Shown piece after piece: positions 41,891-50,141 of a stretch of DNA of 64,000 bases. Numbering within the stretch: position 1 is the stretch's first letter; each line of letters begins with the position of its first letter. The stretch spans positions 95,217 through 159,216 of the forward strand of contig NZ_VIRM01000013.1 of NCBI RefSeq assembly GCF_006874475.1, in the 5' to 3' direction. The position numbers and the translations under genes were made by a program. Source of the stretch: Microbispora hainanensis (GTDB lineage Bacteria; Actinomycetota; Actinomycetes; Streptosporangiales; Streptosporangiaceae). Under the pieces are notes generated by a model. It was not told the origin of the DNA. It worked only from the letters and a program-made list of their open reading frames with translations, and searched no databases.

Positions 41891-43047
41891 GCCACCACCT
41901 TCGTCACCCATTTGGTCTGCAGCACGCCCGGCCGGTTCGGCGCGATCAGCCGTACGGGGAAACCGTGGTCGGGCGCGAGCGGCGCGCCGCCGATCCGCAG
42001 CGCCAGCAGCGTGAGCGGGTCGTTCCAGTGCGGTGGCCGCACCTCGCTCGACCGGTAGCCCCCGCCCCTCTCCAGCGACTCCACCGTGAGAATGGCGTCC
42101 GGCGCGATGCCCGCCAGGGCGGCGAGGTCGCGCAGCCGGATGCCCGACCACTCGGCCTCGGCGCTCCAGCCCTCCACGCAGGCGATCGGCAGCCGCACGG
42201 TGTGCTGGGGGAGGCGCAGCAGGTCGTCGTACGTCAGGGACAGCGGCGTGCGCACCGCACCGGTCACGGTGAGCCGGTATCCCGGGTCGTGGATCACGGT
42301 GGTCACTCCCGCCGCCGCGGCCGACTTGTTGACCGGCAGGCCCTGCGGGCCGACGTGCGGGTCGCGCGGCGCCAGCAGGGCGAGCCTGGAAAGCGGCGCG
42401 TACGTCTCGCCCACCGTGAACAGGACGGTCAGGCCCGACGCGGCGGCCACGGTGCCGAGGAAGCGGCGCCGCGCCGTCACCGTCTCCCGGGGGTCGACCT
42501 GCTCCCGGGTCCACAGGTGCCTGCGTATCTTCGCCCATTCGTTGACGACATGGATGATCAGGGCGCCGTACAGGAGATAGGCCGTCCAGTAATGCGCGAC
42601 GGGAAAAGAGAACGGCCACAGGTAAACGTACGAGATGTTCAGCAATCCAGTGATCAACTGGAACAGTGAAGCGCCGACGAGAACGAGCACGAGCCCGCGT
42701 TCCACGGCGTGGGAGAGCGACCGGAAGGGCGGCCACTGCCACAGCTTCGGATACACGGTCCAGAGCTTCGCGAAAAGCAGCGGAATCGTCGCCAGCCCGC
42801 CTATGACGTGGAGTCCCTGCGTGACCCGATAAAGCCCGACCGGCCGGGACGGCCACGACAGCCGGCCGGGTGGATGCTGCATGAAGTGGCTGAACAGGCC
42901 GGTCGCGAAGGCCACGGTGAAGCTGATCCCGAGCCACATGCCGAGCCGGGCGGCCACGCGCTCGGAATGCAGCACGCTGCCGAAACGGCCGGGCACACTT
43001 CGGAGAAGCGTTTCGGCCCGTTCTCTCATGACGGAATCACGCACCAT
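41884..43047 (-). CDS. Membrane heme b/molybdopterin oxidoreductase (Sec-Tat dual-targeted type)
   Basis: A 387-residue fusion. Residues 35-175 form a cytochrome b561-like bundle of four helices with candidate heme ligands His54, His80, His152 and His166. At 193-198 is an internal twin-arginine motif, RRRFLG, followed by a fifth hydrophobic helix. The rest is an extracellular sulfite-oxidase-type molybdopterin domain with Cys290 (PIACVEGW) as Mo ligand. This matches the actinobacterial heme-Mo protein family reported to need both Sec and Tat for insertion. ATG 43047 has GAGG upstream. The electron donor and acceptor are unknown. Confidence 0.88.
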   Translation of the reverse strand: MVRDSVMRERAETLLRSVPGRFGSVLHSERVAARLGMWLGISFTVAFATGLFSHFMQHPPGRLSWPSRPVGLYRVTQGLHVIGGLATIPLLFAKLWTVYPKLWQWPPFRSLSHAVERGLVLVLVGASLFQLITGLLNISYVYLWPFSFPVAHYWTAYLLYGALIIHVVNEWAKIRRHLWTREQVDPRETVTARRRFLGTVAAASGLTVLFTVGETYAPLSRLALLAPRDPHVGPQGLPVNKSAAAAGVTTVIHDPGYRLTVTGAVRTPLSLTYDDLLRLPQHTVRLPIACVEGWSAEAEWSGIRLRDLAALAGIAPDAILTVESLERGGGYRSSEVRPPHWNDPLTLLALRIGGAPLAPDHGFPVRLIAPNRPGVLQTKWVTKVVAA

Positions 43048-43399
43048 AGCGTGGCCTCTTTTCCCGGCACGGCGGTGAATGGCGATCAGCGCCGGCCGCG
43101 CCGGAAAGGACATTCGGAAGCACAGTCGCGACCGTACCGTCGCCCGGCCGCGTGAATGCTTACGGAACCATGACGGGCCGCCGGGAGATCCGGCGGGTGC
43201 TTGACCCCCGGCCCTTTTCCGTCGGACGGCACGCGCGCCGACCGGCACGCGGGCGTGGGGGAGATCAGCGGGTCGTGGGCGAGGATTTTTGTCGGTGGCA
43301 CCTGTCAGGCTTGCCATGAACCTCAAGTCCTTGTGGGAGCCCAGGCTGGGACGCCAGCAGCGACCACGTCGTCCCCCTACAACCCTTGATCGAGGTGCC
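43048..43399. other. Divergent spacer with a GC-rich hairpin
   Basis: This 352-bp spacer separates the heme/Mo gene from the rightward MFS gene. Around 43174-43220 there is nested pairing (GGGCCGCCGGG with CCCCCGGCCC, and CCGCCGG with CCGGCGG) followed by TTTTCC, which could attenuate a rightward transcript. I see no gene. Confidence 0.4.
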
Positions 43400-44857
43400 A
43401 TGTCCATCGCACAGGTCGACTCCCCAGCCGAACCCGAGACCGCGGTTTCGAGAGGCACCCCGGCCGTGATCCGGCTGCTGGTGCTCGCCACGTTCGTGGT
43501 CATCCTCAACGAGACGATCATGATCAACGCGATCCCGCGGCTGATGGGCGCTCTGCACATCACGGAGCAGACCGCGCAGTGGCTCTCGACCGCCTTCATG
43601 CTGACCATGGCCGCCGTCATCCCGATCACCGGATGGTTCCTGCAGCGGGTGTCCACCCGCAGCGCGTACGCCACCGCGATGGGCCTGTTCCTGCTCGGCA
43701 CGGCGCTGGCCGCCGTCGCGCCGTCGTTCGAGGTGCTGCTGGGCGCCCGCATCGTCCAGGCATGCGGGACGGCCGTGATGATGCCGCTGCTGATGACCAC
43801 GTTGATGCAGGTCGTGCCCGAGTCGGAGCGGGGCCGCGTGATGGGCAACGTCAGCCTCGCCATCTCGGTCGCGCCCGCGATGGGCCCGACGGTCTCGGGC
43901 GTGATCCTCCAGTTCGGCTCCTGGCGGTTGCTGTTCGCCGTGGTGCTTCCCATCGCCGCGATAATCACGTGGAGCGGCCTGAAGCAGCTCAAGAACGTCG
44001 GAGAGACCCAGGTCAGCGCGATCGACTGGTTGAGCGTGGTCACCTCGGCCGTGGGCTTCGGCGGCCTGGTCTACGGGCTCAGCCGGTTCGAGGGCGGCGA
44101 CGTCCGCGTGGCCGCCGCGATCGTGGGGGGCGGCCTGGCCGCCATCGCCGTCTTCGTCGTCCGCCAGATGTCGCTGCAGAAGCGCGGCGTGCCGCTGATG
44201 GACCTGCGCACCCTGCGCCACCGCACCTACACGGTCGCGCTGATCCTGATGGCGGTGTCCTTCATGGCGATGCTCGGTTCGATGATCCTGCTGCCGTTGT
44301 ACCTGCAGAACGTCCGCGAGCTCAGCCCTCTGGAGACCGGACTCCTCGTGATGCCGGGCGGCCTCGCGATGGGCCTGCTCGGTCCCCCCGTCGGCCGCCT
44401 GTTCGACCGGTTCGGCGGCCGGGTTCTGGTCATTCCCGGCGCGATCGGGATCGCGCTCGCGCTCGCCGGCTTCACCCAGGTCACCATGACCATGCCCTAC
44501 TGGCAGCTCCTGGCGCTGCACGCGCTGCTGATGGTGAGCCTGGCCGCGACCTTCACCCCGGTGTTCACCCTCGGGCTCGGAGCGGTGCCCCCGCACCTCT
44601 ACTCCCACGGCAGCTCGATCCTCAGCACGCTGCAGCAGGTCGCCGCGGCCTTCGGCACCGCGCTCGTGATCACCGTGATGAGCGCGCGAGCCGATGCCCT
44701 GCGATCCGCGGGAGTCGCAGAGGCGCTCGCCGACCTCGACGGCATGCGGCTGGCGTTCGTCATCGGCGCCGTGCTGTCTGTGGCCGTGGTCGTCACCGCC
44801 GTGCTCCTGCCGGCCCGAGCGGACGGCACCGCCGAGCCGGCGGGGCCCGTCCACTGA
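43400..44857 (+). CDS. DHA2-family MFS drug efflux transporter
   Basis: A 485-residue membrane protein with about 14 helices (EmrB/QacA type). It has FVVILNETIMINAIPRLMGA in the first helix, then WLSTAFMLTMAAVIPITGWF, and antiporter motif C-like SLAISVAPAMGPTVSGVIL. It exports hydrophobic drugs or toxic metabolites using the proton gradient. ATG 43400 has GAGGTG upstream; in-frame ATGs at 43289 and 43316 would add a basic N-terminus not typical of the family. Confidence 0.9.
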   Translation: MSIAQVDSPAEPETAVSRGTPAVIRLLVLATFVVILNETIMINAIPRLMGALHITEQTAQWLSTAFMLTMAAVIPITGWFLQRVSTRSAYATAMGLFLLGTALAAVAPSFEVLLGARIVQACGTAVMMPLLMTTLMQVVPESERGRVMGNVSLAISVAPAMGPTVSGVILQFGSWRLLFAVVLPIAAIITWSGLKQLKNVGETQVSAIDWLSVVTSAVGFGGLVYGLSRFEGGDVRVAAAIVGGGLAAIAVFVVRQMSLQKRGVPLMDLRTLRHRTYTVALILMAVSFMAMLGSMILLPLYLQNVRELSPLETGLLVMPGGLAMGLLGPPVGRLFDRFGGRVLVIPGAIGIALALAGFTQVTMTMPYWQLLALHALLMVSLAATFTPVFTLGLGAVPPHLYSHGSSILSTLQQVAAAFGTALVITVMSARADALRSAGVAEALADLDGMRLAFVIGAVLSVAVVVTAVLLPARADGTAEPAGPVH

Positions 44858-44894
44858 GACGGGCCTGACGCCGGCGGAGCGGAACGCCTGGGTC

Positions 44895-44930
44895 GACCCG
44901 CCCGCTCCGCCACAGCGGTACGGGCGGGTC
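44895..44930. terminator. Hairpin after the MFS gene
   Basis: GACCCGCCCG (44895-44904) pairs with CGGGCGGGTC (44921-44930), with an inner CCGC/GCGG stem. Confidence 0.75.
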
Positions 44931-45006
44931 CGGTCATCCGGCGGTCGCAGCGTGTGGCGGCACGTCCCCGGGGAAGAGGACGCCGCCACGCGTCGCGGGG
45001 TGTGGC

Positions 45007-45040
45007 GCACGGGGCCGCTTCGTGGAGCGCGGCCCCGTGC
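45007..45040. terminator. Hairpin after the xylanase gene
   Basis: GCACGGGGCCGC (45007-45018) pairs with GCGGCCCCGTGC (45029-45040), 46 bases downstream of the leftward xylanase stop. Confidence 0.75.
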
Positions 45041-45086
45041 CCGTCGGCTGATTCGGTCAGCCGGTACGGCGGTACGGCCGGTCCGG

Positions 45087-46265
45087 TCAGGGGCGGCCCG
45101 GGCCCCCGCCGTCGCGGCGCGGGGCGCCCGCGGCGAGTGCGAGGTCCTGCTGGATCACGTAGTACTGCGACTTGGGCTTCAGGTCCGCGTCATACAGCAG
45201 GGCGGCGCCCTCCTGCGGGTCGGCGAACCAGCCGGGGATCCAGGAGTAGGTGTCGCCGAAGCCCCACGGGGTGAACGAGATGCACTCGCGCACCGCCAGG
45301 CAGGCCTTCAGGGCGCGGGACCAGTAGCTCTCCTGGGCGTAGACGGCCAGCGGGTTGGTCGGGGTGTTCACGTTCGGCGCGGCCTCGGTGAACGTGCGGA
45401 CGTCCACCTCGGTCTCGGCCACCTTCAGGCCGAGGTCCGCGAAGCGCTGCAGGTTGTTCTGCAGGTCGGGGAAGCCATACTGGGTGTCCAGGTGGCCCTG
45501 GAAGCCGACGCCGTCGATGGGCACGCGCTGCGCCTTCAGGGTCTTGACGAAGTCGTACACCGCGTTGCTCTTCGGCCCGGTGAACTCGAGGTTGTAGTCG
45601 TTGTAGAACAGCAGGGCCTTGGGGTCGGCCTCGCGCGCCCAGCGGAAGGCGTCGGCGATGTAGCCGAGGCCGCCCCACGCCTTGTACCAGATGGTCTCGC
45701 GGGGCTTCCCGTCGTCGTCGAACGCCTCGTTGACGACATCCCACTGCCAGATGTCGCCCTTGAAGTGCCGCACCTGGTCCTGGATGTGCTTCTTGAGCAC
45801 GGCCTTCACCTCGTTGTTCGACAGCGTGGTGGTGAAGCCGTCGGAGGAGAGCCAGGTGGGCAGCTGGTTGTGCCACACCAGCGTGTGACCGCGGACCAGC
45901 TGCTTGTTCTTCTTCGCGAACGAGACCATCTGGTCGGCCGCGGCCCAGTCGTACGTGCCGCGGTTGGGCTCCACGAGCTGCCACTTCATCACGTTCTCCG
46001 CGGTGACGCTGGAGAACTGCTCGGCCGTGATCCGGGTGTACTCGGCGTTGCTGCCGAGCTCGTCCATGTTCACGGCGGTGCCGATGCGCAGGCCGATGCG
46101 GTCGCCGAGGGCGCGCAGCGAGTCCGCGGGGACGGGCGTGGAGTGCCCGGGGCCGGGCGGATGAGGGGCGGCGCCGGGCTCGGCCGAGGCCGAGCCGGTG
46201 AGAGCCGCCCCGCTCAGCAGGACCGTGGCGCTCACGAGGCCGATGGACAGTGCGGAACGAAGCAC
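45087..46265 (-). CDS. Secreted GH10 endo-1,4-beta-xylanase
   Basis: A 392-residue precursor from GTG 46265 behind GAGGAG. A signal peptide (about 1-28, ending SASA) precedes a GH10 catalytic domain: GTAVNMDELGSNAEYTRITA, AENVMKWQLVEPNRGTYDW, HTLVWHNQLPTWL, the acid/base Glu in WDVVNEAF and the nucleophile Glu in VAETEVDVR. It cleaves xylan backbones outside the cell. There is no carbohydrate-binding module. A CE4 deacetylase gene lies 51 bp upstream on the same strand, and CGAAA-N-TTTCG palindromes precede the pair. Confidence 0.95.
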   Translation of the reverse strand: MLRSALSIGLVSATVLLSGAALTGSASAEPGAAPHPPGPGHSTPVPADSLRALGDRIGLRIGTAVNMDELGSNAEYTRITAEQFSSVTAENVMKWQLVEPNRGTYDWAAADQMVSFAKKNKQLVRGHTLVWHNQLPTWLSSDGFTTTLSNNEVKAVLKKHIQDQVRHFKGDIWQWDVVNEAFDDDGKPRETIWYKAWGGLGYIADAFRWAREADPKALLFYNDYNLEFTGPKSNAVYDFVKTLKAQRVPIDGVGFQGHLDTQYGFPDLQNNLQRFADLGLKVAETEVDVRTFTEAAPNVNTPTNPLAVYAQESYWSRALKACLAVRECISFTPWGFGDTYSWIPGWFADPQEGAALLYDADLKPKSQYYVIQQDLALAAGAPRRDGGGPGRP

Positions 46266-46316
46266 ACGAACTCCTCGGGGGGTGAAAGTGGGGGGTTGAC
46301 GGGTACTGCGATCGGG

Positions 46317-47024
46317 TCAGCCCCGGCGGGCGGGGAGCGACAGGCGCCACCCCTCCGACCGGAGCGTGGGAATGACCGTGTCGACGGCGGCGACGGTCTG
46401 ACTCCGGTCTCCGCCGCCGTCGTGCATCAGGACCACCGCCCCCGGCGTGATCCCTTCTCTCAGACGGCGGATCAGTTCTGCGGTGCCCGGCGGCTCCCAG
46501 TCGCCGATGGCCAGACGCCAGCCCAGCGCCTGCATGCCGAGATCGGCCGCGACGGCCGGCGTCTGCCCCCAGTTGCCGTAGGGGGCCCGGAAGTACGGGA
46601 TGCGCGCCCCCGGCACGGCCGCGCGGATAGCGGCGCTCGTCTCCAGCAGATCGGCGCGGACCCGCTCGGCCGGCCAGGTCGCCATGTCGTCGTGGCGCAT
46701 GCCGTGATTGCACAGCGTGTGCCCGTCGGCGACGATCCGCCGGACGACCTCCGGGTGCCGCCGCACATGCTCGCCCCAGAGGCAGAAGACCGCCTTCGCG
46801 CGGTGCTCGCGCAGCACGTCGAGCAGACGCAGGGTGTCGGGCGGGTTCGGCCCGTCGTCGAAGGTGAAGCTGACCGACCGCCCCCCACCGCGGGCCGAGT
46901 CGACGACCGTGGGGGTCGGGTTGTCGGCCAGTGCCGGGTGTGCCATGCCCAGCAGCAGACCTATCGCGGCCAGTGGAACGGCGAGAAGACGTGGCCTGCG
47001 TGGGCGACGGCTTCGGTTGACCAC
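46317..47024 (-). CDS. Secreted polysaccharide deacetylase (CE4/NodB)
   Basis: About 235 residues. A signal peptide (PRLLAVPLAAIGLLLGMAHP, ending ALA) is followed by a NodB domain with VSFTFDDGPNPPDTLRLLDV (catalytic/metal Asp pair), NHGMRHDDM (metal histidines), YFRAPYGNWG and LMHDGGG. CE4 enzymes remove acetyl groups from xylan, chitin or peptidoglycan; pairing with a xylanase favours acetylxylan. The start is uncertain: GTG 47024 has GGAG at a good distance, and GTG 47030 or TTG 47045 are alternatives. Confidence 0.88.
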   Translation of the reverse strand: MVNRSRRPRRPRLLAVPLAAIGLLLGMAHPALADNPTPTVVDSARGGGRSVSFTFDDGPNPPDTLRLLDVLREHRAKAVFCLWGEHVRRHPEVVRRIVADGHTLCNHGMRHDDMATWPAERVRADLLETSAAIRAAVPGARIPYFRAPYGNWGQTPAVAADLGMQALGWRLAIGDWEPPGTAELIRRLREGITPGAVVLMHDGGGDRSQTVAAVDTVIPTLRSEGWRLSLPARRG

Positions 47025-47053
47025 GATCACTCCATCTTCAGACAACGTACGCC

Positions 47054-47227
47054 CGAAAGTTTCTGTGACGTAACGAAAGTAATGCAGACCATAGGAACGC
47101 GATTGTGCTACGTCAAGGGGTCAAAACCGCCCGTAAGTTCGCGGACGGGGCGTCGTTGCTGGCGGATGAGGGTGCGCGTGGGTTCCCGACCGCCGTAAAA
47201 CCCCCGACTGCCTCTCCGAAACTTTCG
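47054..47227. promoter_or_regulatory. CGAAA-N-TTTCG palindromes upstream of the xylan-degradation pair
   Basis: CGAAACTTTCG at 47217-47227 is a perfect 11-bp palindrome and CGAAAGTTTCT at 47054-47064 matches 10 of 11. A partial CGAAAGT lies near 47074. The motif is known upstream of xylanase genes in streptomycetes. The 319-bp spacer (47025-47343) holds nothing else I recognise. Confidence 0.7.
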
Positions 47228-47343
47228 GGTTTGGAGGGGGTGTGATCAGGGGGCCCGTCCGGGCTTGTCCAGGCCCGCCGGCCTGCTCGTTCCGCCCCGT
47301 CTCGTCCGTCCCCGCCTCGCCGGTCGTGGCTAGACTCGGTGAG

Positions 47344-48078
47344 GTGACGTTCGATCTTCATGGGCGGACGAGGCGGCTGGAGCTGGCCGACCAGGATCTG
47401 CGGTCCTTCGAGGCCGTCGTGCTGGAGGCCACGCCGGACGGGATCGTCCTGGACCGTTCGGCCTTCTACCCGGGCGGCGGAGGCCAGCCGCCGGACCACG
47501 GCGTGCTGCTGTGGCAGGGCGTCGAGACCCGCATCGAGGGCGTGCGCAAGGGGGACGACCTCTACCTCATCCCGGCGCCGGACGACCCGATCCCGCTCGC
47601 CGGCACCGTCGTACGGGCGGCGGTGGCCGACGAGCGGCGCTCCGCGCTCATGCGTACGCATTCGGGTCTGCACGTGCTGTGCGGCGTCGTGTTCCGCGAC
47701 TACGGAGCCCTGGTCACCGGCGGGAACATGGAGCCGATGACCGCGCGGATGGACTTCAACCTTCCCGAGGTGCCGCCCGGCTTCAAGGAGGCGGTCGAGG
47801 AGGCGTGCAACGCCGAGATCGCCGCCGACCGCCGGATCGACGTGCGGGTGCTGCCCCGTGCGGAGGCGTTCGCGATCCCCGACATCATCCGCACCGCGAC
47901 GAACCTCGTGCCGGAGGGCATCCCCGAGGTGCGGATCATCGACATCGTGGGCCTGGACACCCAGGCCGACGGGGGCACGCACGTCGCCTCGACCAAGCAG
48001 ATCGGCAGGATCAAGGTCGCCAAGATCGAGAGCAAGGGCCGCGGCTTCCGCCGCCTCCGCATCGCGATCGCCGACTGA
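47344..48078 (+). CDS. AlaX-type alanyl-tRNA editing protein
   Basis: A 244-residue protein resembling the editing half of alanyl-tRNA synthetase. It has the N-terminal barrel (FYPGGGGQPPDHGVLL) and the metal motif RTHSGLHVLCG with His106 and His110. The second motif, normally C-x3-H, reads DTQADGGTHVAST, so Asp209 replaces cysteine before His213. It would hydrolyse mischarged Ser- or Gly-tRNA-Ala. GTG 47344 is chosen; an upstream extension to 47242 is proline-rich and featureless. Confidence 0.88.
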   Translation: MTFDLHGRTRRLELADQDLRSFEAVVLEATPDGIVLDRSAFYPGGGGQPPDHGVLLWQGVETRIEGVRKGDDLYLIPAPDDPIPLAGTVVRAAVADERRSALMRTHSGLHVLCGVVFRDYGALVTGGNMEPMTARMDFNLPEVPPGFKEAVEEACNAEIAADRRIDVRVLPRAEAFAIPDIIRTATNLVPEGIPEVRIIDIVGLDTQADGGTHVASTKQIGRIKVAKIESKGRGFRRLRIAIAD

Positions 48079-48143
48079 CGCGCGCCGCCGGCTCGCCGGG
48101 CGGCGTCGTCGGCCGACCGTGCGCCGCACTCCGGCGGGATGGG

Positions 48144-48758
48144 TCAGAAGTCGATCCGTACGACGGCTCGTCTGAGGGTCGGCCTGCTCACCTCGGTGAA
48201 CCCGGCGTCGAGGAAGACATCACGGCTGCCGACGTGGAGCTCACCCCAGGTGATCTCGACGCCCGGCCTGGTGATCATCGGGTATGCCTCCAGGGCCCGG
48301 GCTCCCCGCTCGCGGGCGTAGCCGATCGTGGCGTGCGCGAGCGCGTAGGTCACCCCGCGCCGCCGGAAGCCCCTGCGGGTGACGAAGCAGGTCACGGCCC
48401 AGACGCTGTCGTCGGTCTGGTCCTCCTGCCGCCCCTTCCAGGGGACGCGGGTGCGGGTCAGCTGGGGGTAGGCCGTCCGGGGCTCGACCGCACACCACCC
48501 GACCGGCTCGCCGTCCAGGTAGGCCACGAGGCCGCTGGTCGACCGGGCTCCGGGGGTTCCGCAGCCGGTCTGCTCACGCAGGCGCGCGGCACGTTCCGCG
48601 TCGGACACCGAGCGCCACTGGTAGGTGAAGATCTTGTAGCGCTGGCAATGGCAGTCCGTCGTGCCGAAGACTGCCTCCAGGTCGTCCCACGACGCCTGGT
48701 TGGCGGGGACGACGACGAGTCGATCGGCGGGAATCGGCTCGGTGATGTCCTGCCTCAT
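48144..48758 (-). CDS. GNAT-family acetyltransferase
   Basis: A 204-residue protein from ATG 48758. The acetyl-CoA-binding segment reads VTCFVTRRGFRRRGVTYALA, an R-x-x-G-x-G/A-type loop after a strand. The first half carries CHCQRYK and GWCAVEPR segments typical of a GNAT subgroup often annotated as uncharacterised. Its start overlaps the stop of the DinB gene (ATGA, 48755-48758), so they are coupled. The substrate is unknown. Confidence 0.85.
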   Translation of the reverse strand: MRQDITEPIPADRLVVVPANQASWDDLEAVFGTTDCHCQRYKIFTYQWRSVSDAERAARLREQTGCGTPGARSTSGLVAYLDGEPVGWCAVEPRTAYPQLTRTRVPWKGRQEDQTDDSVWAVTCFVTRRGFRRRGVTYALAHATIGYARERGARALEAYPMITRPGVEITWGELHVGSRDVFLDAGFTEVSRPTLRRAVVRIDF

Positions 48759-49291
48759 CCCGCCGGCTGGTCCTCTCCGACCAGGCCGTCCACGGACTCG
48801 CGGATGAGGTCGGCGTGCCCGGCGTGGCGGGCGTACTCCTCGATCATGTCGATCAGCAGGCGGCGGAGGCTGGGCGACTCGCCGCGTGAGCTGGTGTACG
48901 GTCCGAGGCCGCCCTCGGCCAGCGCCTGCCGTACGTTGGCCCGGGAGCGGGCCACGGCGTCCTGCCACAACGTCGTCAAGTGCTCGGGGGTGTCGTCGGC
49001 GGCGGTGCGCCACTCCCACTCGGGGTCGGCGTCGAAGTCCACCGTGTCCCACGGCGGCGCGGGCGGTCGTCCCAGCAGCTTCTGCGAGAACATGTCGTCC
49101 TCCACCAGCGCCAGGTGCTTGAGCAGCCCTCCCAAGGTCATCGACGACGCGGCGGTGGTCGCCCGCAGACCGGTCGCGTCGAGCCCGCCGCATTTCCACG
49201 CGAAGATCCGGCGCTGGCGGTCAAGAGAGCCCAGCAAGGTGTCGATCTCGTCGCCGGCGACCGGCGGCTCATGAAGGACGTCTTCGGTCAT
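48755..49291 (-). CDS. DinB/DUF664-family protein
   Basis: A 178-residue four-helix-bundle protein. The DUF664 pattern appears as LRATTAASSMTLGGLLKHLA and LLIDMIEEYARHAGHADLIR, giving the three histidines (HLA, HAGH) of the metal site. DinB-like proteins include mycothiol- or bacillithiol-dependent transferases; the reaction here is unknown. It is the first gene of a coupled pair with a GNAT enzyme and divergent from a broken WYL regulator, which may once have controlled it. Confidence 0.9.
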   Translation of the reverse strand: MTEDVLHEPPVAGDEIDTLLGSLDRQRRIFAWKCGGLDATGLRATTAASSMTLGGLLKHLALVEDDMFSQKLLGRPPAPPWDTVDFDADPEWEWRTAADDTPEHLTTLWQDAVARSRANVRQALAEGGLGPYTSSRGESPSLRRLLIDMIEEYARHAGHADLIRESVDGLVGEDQPAG

Positions 49292-49351
49292 GCGGCACAG
49301 GCTACGGTGCATTCCGGACGATCCACTTCCGGAATGTGGCGGGTTTGCCGA

Positions 49352-50082
49352 ATGACGCATGACGAGAGCCCGACGGCGCGGGCGCTCCTGCTCCTCGAAC
49401 TGATCCAGAGCAGCCCCGGCATCACGGCGGAACGGCTGGCCGGCCGGCTCGGCGTCTCCGAGCGGGCCGCCCGGCGTTACGTCGGCATCCTGCGTGAGGC
49501 GGGCATCCCGGTCGAGTCCGAACGCGGCCCCCACGGGGGATACCGCATCGGCCGGGGGCTCCGCCTGCCGCCTCTGATGTTCACGCAGGCCGAGGCGTTG
49601 GGGCTGGTGATGGCCGTGCTCGACGGTCACCACGACTCGGCGGATCCGGCCGATCCCGTGGGCGGTGCGCTCGGCAAGATCCTGCGGGTGCTTCCCGAGC
49701 CGGTCGCGGGGCCGGCCGCGGCCGTACGGAGCCTGAGCACGAGACACCCCGAGCCCGGGGCCAGACCGCCCAGCCCGGAGACCACCGCCGCACTCGTCCA
49801 GGCCTGCGCCGGGCGTCGCCGGCTGCGGCTCGGATATCGCATCCGCCCGGGAGACGAGCGGGTCATGGAGGTCGACCCGTGGCCGAGTGGATCCCGCGCA
49901 GCCTGGGCCGCTGCGAGCCGATCGACGCGACCACCACACGCCTGGTGGGCAGCACGGACGAACCGGACTGGTACGTCCGGCAGCTCACCGCGATCCGGGC
50001 GCCCTTCCGCATCGCCGGGTCACCCGAACTGCGCGAGGCCGCCGAAGCCCTGGGCCGGCGCCTCCTCCAGGCCGGATCGTAG
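49352..50082 (+). pseudogene. Broken YafY-type HTH/WYL regulator
   Basis: From ATG 49352 the frame encodes a DeoR/HTH_11-type helix-turn-helix (LLLLELIQSSPGITAERLAG, VSERAARRYVGILREAGIPV) and continues to LGYRIRPGDERVMEVDPW at about 49879. There the frame shifts and the middle of the WYL domain is missing. The next frame resumes with VAEWIPRSLGRCEPIDATTT and ends EALGRRLLQAG at TAG 50082, as in intact YafY proteins. Deletion plus frameshift should inactivate ligand sensing; a truncated DNA-binding fragment could still be made. Confidence 0.82.
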
Positions 50083-50141
50083 AGCGGTTCCTGCTTCTCC
50101 GATCAGGTGCGGAGCCGGTTGAGCGGGCGCGCGGGGTCTGG

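Noticed and set aside
43289..43399. Upstream starts of the DHA2 transporter
   Set aside because: In-frame ATGs at 43289 and 43316 lack ribosome sites and would add a basic stretch not seen in the family; ATG 43400 has GAGGTG.
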